A DNA stretch of 13,994 nt from Clostridium sp. UBA6758. Lineage in GTDB: Bacteria; Bacillota; Clostridia; Clostridiales; Clostridiaceae. The position numbers and the translations under genes are program-made. This document shows, in pieces, positions 9,000 through 13,994 of this stretch; position 1 is the stretch's first letter, and each line of letters starts with the position of its first letter. The notes under the pieces were generated by a model. That model worked only from the letters and a program-made list of their open reading frames with translations. It did not search any database and was not told the DNA's origin. Location of the stretch: NCBI GenBank assembly GCA_002453475.1, contig DKGY01000112.1:40532-54525 (forward strand), in the 5' to 3' direction.

Positions 9000-9791
9000 T
9001 TATTGAACTATTTTACCATCTTTATCTACAATTATTTCCTTATTATCCAAAGATATAGTTAATCCTTTATCTGTTATCTGTCCTACTTCAAAGCTTTTTC
9101 CTTTTATATTGTAATATCCCTTATGAGTATTATTCTCCATATTGTATATCCACAGATATCTATTATCATTATCATTTATCCAAGGCAAGCTACTAGAATA
9201 TGCAATATGAGTATTGTCAATAAATTGAGCACTTTCAACCCACTTATAAGAAGGATTATAACTTAAGACATTTTCCTTTCTAAATACTTCATTAGTAGTT
9301 GATACATACTGTTCATTGGTAATATTCGTTAGTTCCTCTTTTCTATTTAAAATATACATGTCCTGCGCTTCATTATCCAAAATTAAAATTATTTCTTGAG
9401 ATGGAGATAGACTACATTTAACTTGCGAATCTGAATCAATTGTATTAATTTTCTTAACTCCATCTTTTTCTTCATAATTAATGATAACTTTTTTTCCTGA
9501 CTTAAGCTCTATATTTGAAGAGGTTTGAGTAGGTTTTTCCTCTACAACACTTTCACCTTCAGAATTTTCTTCAGTTTTATTTTCATTTTCTTCAGACTTA
9601 TGGTTATTATTTTCTATACTTTCTTTAACAAAAATTTTCTTTATAGCTACTATTCCTTCTTTATTAGTTAAAACTAATCCTGCTATCCCAATAACCATTA
9701 TTATAATCAAAAATATAACCATATATTTTATACGCCTCAGCTTTAACTGTCTGCGATAATCCTTACTAAACATACTTGGTTTTTTCCTCAC
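9000..9791 (-). CDS. Uncharacterised single-pass membrane protein with beta-propeller-like C-terminus
   Basis: Not a family I recognise. The frame opens at an ATG at 9833, but neither that ATG nor the one at 9806 has a ribosome binding site. GGAGGT lies seven bases upstream of a GTG at 9791, so I start there, giving 263 residues. The N-terminus is very basic (KDYRRQLKLRRIKY), then one membrane helix (about 23-41), which predicts the C-terminus outside the cell. A charged Glu/Asn-rich linker (about 60-90) leads to a soluble domain of about 170 residues. Two stretches look like TolB/WD40-type blades: SLSPSQEIILIL...MYILN and SAQFIDNTHIAYSSS...LWIYN. There is one Cys and no enzyme motif. It has its own promoter and is divergent from pflB; position next to tig gives no clear function. 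The gene itself is convincing. Confidence 0.8.
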   Translation of the reverse strand: MRKKPSMFSKDYRRQLKLRRIKYMVIFLIIIMVIGIAGLVLTNKEGIVAIKKIFVKESIENNNHKSEENENKTEENSEGESVVEEKPTQTSSNIELKSGKKVIINYEEKDGVKKINTIDSDSQVKCSLSPSQEIILILDNEAQDMYILNRKEELTNITNEQYVSTTNEVFRKENVLSYNPSYKWVESAQFIDNTHIAYSSSLPWINDNDNRYLWIYNMENNTHKGYYNIKGKSFEVGQITDKGLTISLDNKEIIVDKDGKIVQ

Positions 9792-9794
9792 AGC

Positions 9795-9804
9795 TTTTAC
9801 CTCC
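9795..9804 (-). promoter_or_regulatory. Ribosome binding site deciding the GTG start at 9791
   Basis: The minus strand reads ATGGAGGTAAAAGCTGTG. GGAGGT is seven bases before the GTG, the normal spacing, whereas the two upstream in-frame ATGs are preceded by AT-rich sequence without any purine-rich site. One of those ATGs in fact overlaps the Shine-Dalgarno. Confidence 0.65.
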
Positions 9805-9857
9805 ATAGTTAACTTTATTATTTCACTATACATTTTGACTAATAATTATATTCTCAT

Positions 9858-9884
9858 AACTTATTATAACTCAACTTATTATAA
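9858..9884. repeat. 12-bp tandem direct repeat over the promoter of the 263-residue gene
   Basis: AACTTATTATAA occurs at 9858-9869 and again at 9873-9884, a 15-bp period. Each copy carries a TATAAT on the minus strand, so the gene may have duplicated -10 elements. Confidence 0.7.
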
Positions 9885-9905
9885 ATTAACATTTTTTTAT
9901 GCCAA
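9878..9905 (-). promoter_or_regulatory. Promoter of the 263-residue membrane protein gene
   Basis: TTGGCA (9905-9900), 16 bp, TATAAT (9883-9878) on the minus strand: five of six -35 bases and a perfect -10. It would give a leader of about 80 nt before the GTG start. Confidence 0.6.
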
Positions 9906-10203
9906 ATCAATTTAAATTTACAATTAGTTTATTTACTATATTAACTTTCTCCATTTTTTGTTTAAAATCCCAATCTAGTATTACTGTATTATTTTAATAT
10001 ATAAAATTGTGTGTTACAGTTAATTAATTTCAATCTGTTTCAAAATTTCATTTCAACTGTTATATTCATCTGATAATTGCTATTTAATGAAAATTGTCTT
10101 TAACCACCTTGCAATTGTTTTTTTTAATAAATTTTATAAATTTAATCCTTTACTTGTTTTAATTTTCTTAATATTAAAACTTAATTCCCCACAAAAAAAA
10201 CTA

Positions 10204-10232
10204 TTGTTTTTCATCTGTTATAGTTGTACAAT
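10204..10232 (+). promoter_or_regulatory. Possible pflB promoter
   Basis: TTGTTT (10204-10209), 17 bp, TACAAT (10227-10232). The -10 matches five of six bases and lies exactly at the centre of the 32-bp palindrome. It would give a leader of about 150 nt. No better sigma-A match was found nearer to pflB. Confidence 0.35.
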
Positions 10233-10243
10233 TATAACAGATG
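10212..10243. promoter_or_regulatory. 32-bp near-perfect palindrome upstream of pflB (operator candidate)
   Basis: The arms CATCTGTTATA (10212-10222) and TATAACAGATG (10233-10243) flank a centre containing TTGTACAA. Fifteen of sixteen base pairs match. It has no T-tract on either side and covers a plausible -10, so an operator is likelier than a terminator. Confidence 0.65.
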
Positions 10244-10294
10244 GAGATGAAATCAACATCTAATTCATATTATTAATTGTTTAATTTTTTACAT

Positions 10295-10323
10295 ATAAAA
10301 CAGTTAAACTTGATCTGTTTTAT
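10295..10323. promoter_or_regulatory. Second inverted repeat upstream of pflB
   Basis: ATAAAACAG (10295-10303) and CTGTTTTAT (10315-10323) are perfect 9-bp arms separated by 11 bases. They use the same CTGTT core as the 32-bp palindrome but in the opposite relative orientation, and end 64 bases before the pflB start. Confidence 0.55.
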
Positions 10324-10387
10324 GCTTTGATTTGAATATATAAATTTATTTATTTATTCAAAATTAAATTTATTAGGAGGATTATAT

Positions 10388-12619
10388 ATGTTTACTCAAT
10401 GGAATGGCTTTAACGGCAAAACTTGGAAGAAAGAAGTTAATGTAAGAGACTTTATTCAATCAAACTATACTCCATATGAAGGTGATGCATCATTTTTAGC
10501 TGGTGCTACAGAAGCTACAAACAAGTTGTGGAATGAAGTAAGTGAACTATTTAAAAAAGAAATAGAAAATGGTGGCGTTTTAGATGTTGATACTAAGACC
10601 ATATCAAAGATAGATGCATATAACCCAGGCTATATAGATAAAGATCTTGAAAAAATTGTTGGTGTTCAAACTGACGCTCCACTTAAAAGAGCTGTTATGC
10701 CTCAAGGTGGAATAAGAATGGCTGAAACTGCAGCTAAATCTTATGGATACGAAATTGACCCTTTAATTTCTGAAATATTTACAAAACACAGAAAGACTCA
10801 TAATCAAGGAGTTTTTGATGCTTATACAGATGAAATGAAATTAGCTAGAAAATATGGTATAGTAACCGGTTTACCAGATGCCTATGGAAGAGGTAGAATC
10901 ATAGGTGACTATAGAAGAGTAGCTTTATATGGTATAGATAGATTAATAGAAGATAAAATTGAACAAAAGAAAAGCTTAGAGGTTAGCACTATCGATGCTG
11001 ATGTTATTCAATTAAGAGAAGAATTATCTGATCAGATAGTTGCTCTTAATGAGTTAAAAGCAATGGCAGCTAGTTATGGCTTTGATATATCAATTCCTGC
11101 TAGAAATGCTCAAGAAGCTATTCAATGGTTATACTTCGGATATCTTGGAGCAATAAAACAACAAAATGGTGCTGCTATGTCTCTTGGCAGAATCTCTACT
11201 TTCATTGATATATATATTCAAAGAGATTTAGATAATGGTGTTATTTCTGAAGAAGATGCACAAGAAATGGTAGACCACTTTGTAATGAAATTAAGATTAG
11301 TTAAGTTTTTAAGAACTTCTGATTATAACAATCTATTCTCTGGAGACCCAACTTGGGTTACTGAAGTAATTGGTGGTATGGGATTAGATGGAAGAACTTT
11401 AGTAACTAAGAACTCTTTCAGAATGCTTAATACATTATATACATTAGGAGCCTCACCTGAGCCAAACCTAACTGTACTATGGTCAACAAGATTACCTCAA
11501 GGCTTTAAAGACTTCTGCTCAAAGGCTTCTATAGATACAAGTTCTGTTCAATATGAAAATGACGATTTAATGGCAACTTATTGGGGAGATGACTACGCTA
11601 TCGCTTGTTGCGTATCTGCTATGAGAGTTGGTAAGCAAATGCAATTCTTTGGAGCTAGAGTAAACTTAGCTAAGACTTTACTTTACACTATAAATGGTGG
11701 TGTAGATGAAAAATCTGGAGTACAAGTTGCTCCTAAAATGGAAAAAATCACTTCTGAATACTTGAATTATGATGAAGTTATGGAAAAACTTGATGTTATG
11801 ATAGAATGGTTGGCTAAACTTTATGTTAATACATTAAATGTTATTCACTATATGCATGATAAATATTCTTATGAATCTTTACAAATGGCTCTACACGATA
11901 GAGATGTATTTAGAACAATGGCTTGTGGTATAGCTGGACTTTCAGTATGTGCAGACTCTTTATCAGCAATTAAATATGCTAAAGTTAAACCTATCAGAAA
12001 TGAAGAAGGAATAGCAGTAGACTTTGAAGTAGAAGGTGAATTCCCTAAATACGGAAATGATGATGACAGAGTTGATGATATAGCTGTATACCTAGTTGAA
12101 ACTATGATGAAGAAAATTAGAATGAACAAAACATACAGAAATGCATATCATACTCAATCAGTTCTTACTATAACTTCAAACGTAGTTTATGGTAAAAAAA
12201 CTGGTACAACACCATGCGGAAGAAAAGCTGGTGAACCATTTGCTCCTGGAGCTAACCCTATGCACGGAAGAGATAGTAGTGGATCTTTAGCATCACTAAA
12301 TTCTGTAGCTAAGTTACCATATGAATATTCTCAAGATGGTATTTCTAATACTTTCTCAATTATTCCAGATGCTTTAGGAAAATCAACTGAAGATAGAATA
12401 TCAAACTTAAGTAACTTAATGGATGGATATTTTGGACAAAATGCTCATCACTTAAATGTAAATGTATTTAATAGAGAAACTTTATTAGATGCTATGGATC
12501 ATCCTGAAAAATATCCTCAGTTAACTGTAAGAGTTTCTGGATATGCTGTTAACTTCATTAAACTAACAAGAGAGCAGCAATTAGATGTTGTTAGCAGAAC
12601 TTTCCACGCATCAATGTAA
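10388..12619 (+). CDS. pflB: Formate C-acetyltransferase (pyruvate formate-lyase)
   Basis: PflB is a cytoplasmic glycyl-radical enzyme converting pyruvate and CoA to acetyl-CoA and formate in anaerobic fermentation; the formate can feed one-carbon metabolism. The 743 residues are typical for Clostridium. The active-site cysteine pair is Cys407-Cys408 in [16 protein letters not shown], and the radical Gly718 lies in RVSGYAVNF near the C-terminus. The PFL-specific Cys-Cys pair and N-terminal sequence argue against the glycerol- or choline-type lyases of the same superfamily. The ATG has AGGAGG at 10375-10380, seven bases upstream. Its activase follows on the same strand after 174 nt. Control is probably through the palindromes upstream. 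The intact glycine loop makes it vulnerable to oxygen cleavage, as in other members. Family identity is certain. Confidence 0.98.
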   Translation: MFTQWNGFNGKTWKKEVNVRDFIQSNYTPYEGDASFLAGATEATNKLWNEVSELFKKEIENGGVLDVDTKTISKIDAYNPGYIDKDLEKIVGVQTDAPLKRAVMPQGGIRMAETAAKSYGYEIDPLISEIFTKHRKTHNQGVFDAYTDEMKLARKYGIVTGLPDAYGRGRIIGDYRRVALYGIDRLIEDKIEQKKSLEVSTIDADVIQLREELSDQIVALNELKAMAASYGFDISIPARNAQEAIQWLYFGYLGAIKQQNGAAMSLGRISTFIDIYIQRDLDNGVISEEDAQEMVDHFVMKLRLVKFLRTSDYNNLFSGDPTWVTEVIGGMGLDGRTLVTKNSFRMLNTLYTLGASPEPNLTVLWSTRLPQGFKDFCSKASIDTSSVQYENDDLMATYWGDDYAIACCVSAMRVGKQMQFFGARVNLAKTLLYTINGGVDEKSGVQVAPKMEKITSEYLNYDEVMEKLDVMIEWLAKLYVNTLNVIHYMHDKYSYESLQMALHDRDVFRTMACGIAGLSVCADSLSAIKYAKVKPIRNEEGIAVDFEVEGEFPKYGNDDDRVDDIAVYLVETMMKKIRMNKTYRNAYHTQSVLTITSNVVYGKKTGTTPCGRKAGEPFAPGANPMHGRDSSGSLASLNSVAKLPYEYSQDGISNTFSIIPDALGKSTEDRISNLSNLMDGYFGQNAHHLNVNVFNRETLLDAMDHPEKYPQLTVRVSGYAVNFIKLTREQQLDVVSRTFHASM

Positions 12620-12645
12620 TCTGATTTAAAATATTTAGTTATAAC

Positions 12646-12686
12646 AATATAGTAGAGATGTCTTCTTTAGATATCTCTATTATATT
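12646..12686 (+). terminator. Hairpin between pflB and pflA (terminator or attenuating processing site)
   Basis: A 17-bp stem with two G-U pairs (12646-12662 with 12670-12686) encloses TTCTTTA. It lies 27 bases past pflB, but the following tract (TAACATTTG) is a poor U-run. It probably ends or stabilises most pflB messages, letting some transcription continue into pflA, which would suit the large excess of enzyme over activase. Confidence 0.65.
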
Positions 12687-12691
12687 TAACA

Positions 12692-12722
12692 TTTGAAAAA
12701 GTGATTTTAATTAATTTTATAG
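12692..12722 (+). promoter_or_regulatory. Weak promoter candidate of pflA
   Basis: TTGAAA (12692-12697) is followed after 19 bp by TATAGA, just downstream of the hairpin. The spacing is long and the -10 imperfect, so this is only a possibility. Confidence 0.25.
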
Positions 12723-12793
12723 AGAAATTATAGAATTTATTTTTGTATAAAGTTAATTATGTTATTTAGTTAAAATTACAAGGAGGATTTATA

Positions 12794-13537
12794 ATGAAAA
12801 CTGGTAGAATTCACTCAATAGAAAGCATGGGCTTAGTAGATGGCCCTGGTATAAGAACTGTAGTATTTTTTCAAGGATGCAAATTAAGATGTGCTTATTG
12901 CCACAATCCAGATACTTGGAACTTAAAAGATGGTAAAGAAGTAACTTCTGATGAAATCATAAATAAAATTATCACATTTAGACCATATTTTCAACCTTCT
13001 GGCGGTGGTGTAACATTCTCTGGTGGAGACCCCCTTATTCAACCTGAATTTTTATTGGAATTATTGAAAAAATGTAAAGAATTGGGCATCCATACAACTA
13101 TTGATACCGCTGGCTATGGACATGGTGACTATGATGAAATATTAAAGTATACTGATCTAGTTTTATTAGATGTAAAGCATATTAATAGTGATGGATATGT
13201 AACTCTTACTGGTAGGGACACACGCGATGTTAACTTATTCTTATCAGCCCTTAGAAAATCTAAAGCTCGTGTATGGGTTAGACATGTAGTAGTCCCTGGT
13301 TATACTGATACTTTAAAACATATGGATGAAATAGCTAATATAATAATTGAAGAAATTCCTAATGTAGATAAAATAGAGTTATTGCCTTATCACCTTTTAG
13401 GTGTAAATAAATATGAAAATTTAGGTATAGAATATAGACTAGATGGTGTAAACCAGATGGATACGGAAACTTGTAGCCAACTCCAAGATTATTTAGTATC
13501 TAAAGTTCAACAGGGTAAAAAGGATAAAATTTCTTAA
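12794..13537 (+). CDS. pflA: Pyruvate formate-lyase activating enzyme (radical SAM)
   Basis: PflA uses a [4Fe-4S] cluster and S-adenosylmethionine to abstract hydrogen from Gly718 of PflB and so switch the lyase on in anaerobic conditions. The 247 residues match the family. The radical-SAM cluster motif is CKLRCAYC (Cys29, Cys33, Cys36), followed by the SAM-binding GGDP (77-80) and DVKH (126-129). There is no extra ferredoxin-type cysteine cluster, which distinguishes it from activases of glycerol or choline lyases. The ATG has AAGGAGG at 12780-12786, seven bases upstream. It lies directly behind pflB, its substrate. No clear terminator follows. Confidence 0.97.
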   Translation: MKTGRIHSIESMGLVDGPGIRTVVFFQGCKLRCAYCHNPDTWNLKDGKEVTSDEIINKIITFRPYFQPSGGGVTFSGGDPLIQPEFLLELLKKCKELGIHTTIDTAGYGHGDYDEILKYTDLVLLDVKHINSDGYVTLTGRDTRDVNLFLSALRKSKARVWVRHVVVPGYTDTLKHMDEIANIIIEEIPNVDKIELLPYHLLGVNKYENLGIEYRLDGVNQMDTETCSQLQDYLVSKVQQGKKDKIS

Positions 13538-13558
13538 ACCGCTATTACTTTTACATTT

Positions 13559-13588
13559 TTTTCCACATAATCCCCAAGTTTATCCACA
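13559..13588 (+). promoter_or_regulatory. Two DnaA boxes 21 bp apart
   Basis: TTTTCCACA (13559-13567) is one mismatch from the consensus and TTATCCACA (13580-13588) is a perfect DnaA box, in the same orientation with starts 21 bp apart. A poor third match, TAATCCCCA (13568-13576), lies between. Very AT-rich DNA follows to 13730. No dnaA, dnaN or rpmH gene is near, so this is not evidently the chromosomal origin. Confidence 0.5.
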
Positions 13589-13659
13589 GGTTGGTAATAA
13601 ATTTATAATTTAAATCATATACTTTTAAGTTATACAATTCTATTTACTAATTACCATTT

Positions 13660-13688
13660 TTATGAGATAATTACTAATACATTATAAT
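13660..13688 (+). promoter_or_regulatory. Promoter candidate of the last gene
   Basis: A perfect -10 TATAAT (13683-13688) follows a weak -35 TTATGA (13660-13665) at 17 bp. It precedes the gene at 13744 by about 55 bases, and the DnaA boxes lie just upstream of it. Confidence 0.4.
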
Positions 13689-13743
13689 ATAAATAATATT
13701 CAAAAAATATATTTATATTAATTTCATCCAAGGGGGAAATAAT

Positions 13744-13994
13744 ATGAGAAATAATGCCATAGAATTTGAAAAATATATAGAAGAACATAGAATTCCATTA
13801 AATAAAGGACTCAATGTAGATGAATTCACCATCTTTTCATTTCCTGAAAAGATTACTATAAATGGAGTTACTAAGCCAGTTCTTGGCGGCGGCCAAGATA
13901 GAAGAGCTGTTATATCACTAAGAGATGATGATACATTAGCTGACATCTTCTGCTTCAATATAGCATCTATAGCTAAATCTCAAGATAAATATAA
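13744..13994 (+). CDS. Partial unidentified protein (N-terminal 83 codons)
   Basis: An open frame starts at an ATG with AGGGGG (13731-13736) seven bases upstream and runs without a stop to the right edge, so only the N-terminus is present. It begins MRNNAIEFEKYIEEHRIPLN, has no signal peptide or membrane segment, and reads as a soluble alpha/beta protein: a first helix with many charges, then short strands (EFTIFSF, KITINGV), a GGGQDRRAVISL segment and LADIFCFNIASIA. I do not recognise a catalytic motif. The arrangement is faintly reminiscent of YbjN-like small cytoplasmic proteins, but this is a guess. Codon use agrees with the neighbours and the ribosome binding site is good, so the gene is probably real. 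Confidence 0.7.
   Translation, partial: MRNNAIEFEKYIEEHRIPLNKGLNVDEFTIFSFPEKITINGVTKPVLGGGQDRRAVISLRDDDTLADIFCFNIASIAKSQDKY

Larger units (their letters stand above)
9906..10374. promoter_or_regulatory. Long divergent intergenic region upstream of pflB
   Basis: No gene is visible in this very AT-rich stretch on either strand. It contains CTGTT or AACAG half-sites at 10035-10039, 10057-10061, 10215-10219, 10236-10240, 10299-10303 and 10315-10319, with a related TTACAG at 10014-10019. It also has a repeated phrase, TTTCAA(T)CTGTT, at about 10029 and 10052. The spacing suggests binding sites for one regulator of pflB, in keeping with the tight control of pyruvate formate-lyase by redox state or carbon source; the regulator is not identifiable from sequence alone. 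Confidence 0.45.

Noticed and set aside
10212..10243. Rex or PerR box identity for the pflB palindrome
   Set aside because: The Rex core TTGTTAA-N4-TTAACAA is not present, and the TTATAAT-N-ATTATAA layout of PerR does not fit the TTGTACAA centre. The regulator is left unnamed.
11869..12129. 86-codon minus-strand open frame inside pflB
   Set aside because: Antisense to a highly conserved gene, without ribosome binding site or promoter, and with a low-complexity Ser/Ile/Leu product.
13713..13958. 81-codon minus-strand open frame at the right edge
   Set aside because: It covers the plus-strand gene that starts at 13744, which has a good SD and an open frame to the edge. The minus-strand frame lacks an SD.

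Overview
The window is AT-rich DNA of a low-GC Gram-positive anaerobe, most likely Clostridium sensu stricto. This rests on the AT-rich codon use, strong AGGAGG-type ribosome binding sites, the gene order tig / clpP-clpX / lonB / lon-engB, and an oxygen-sensitive pyruvate formate-lyase with its activase next door. Species-level identification is not possible by eye.

Minus strand, 1-9791, in transcription order from right to left: a single-pass membrane protein of unknown function (9791-9000); trigger factor (8798-7509); ClpP (7386-6802) with ClpX 18 nt behind it; membrane-tethered LonB (5351-3660); soluble LonA overlapping the ribosome-assembly GTPase EngB/YsxC (3345-432); and the N-terminal 107 codons of a polytopic membrane protein running off the left edge. 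Every unit except the 263-residue protein is followed by a recognisable stem-loop, so tig, clpP-clpX, lonB and lon-engB look like separate transcription units. This block handles nascent-chain folding (Tig), ATP-dependent proteolysis (ClpXP, LonA, LonB) and 50S assembly (EngB).

Middle, 9792-10387: a large divergent intergenic region. It holds the promoter of the membrane-protein gene on one side. On the pflB side it holds a dense set of CTGTT/AACAG half-sites, including a 32-bp near-perfect palindrome centred on a possible -10 element and a 29-bp inverted repeat close to the pflB ribosome binding site. This is the most attractive unexplained regulatory structure in the window.

Plus strand, 10388-13994: pflB, an intergenic hairpin, then pflA (the radical-SAM activase). 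Together they convert pyruvate plus CoA to acetyl-CoA plus formate during fermentation. Downstream of pflA is a short AT-rich gap with one perfect and one near-perfect DnaA box exactly 21 bp apart, then the first 83 codons of an unidentified gene cut by the right edge.

The gene content itself is conventional. No novel multi-gene system, mobile element, CRISPR array or RNA gene was seen. The points worth a second look are regulatory (pflB operators, clpP and lon palindromes, the DnaA boxes), the odd lonB translation start with an in-frame mini-ORF, and the uncharacterised 263-residue protein.
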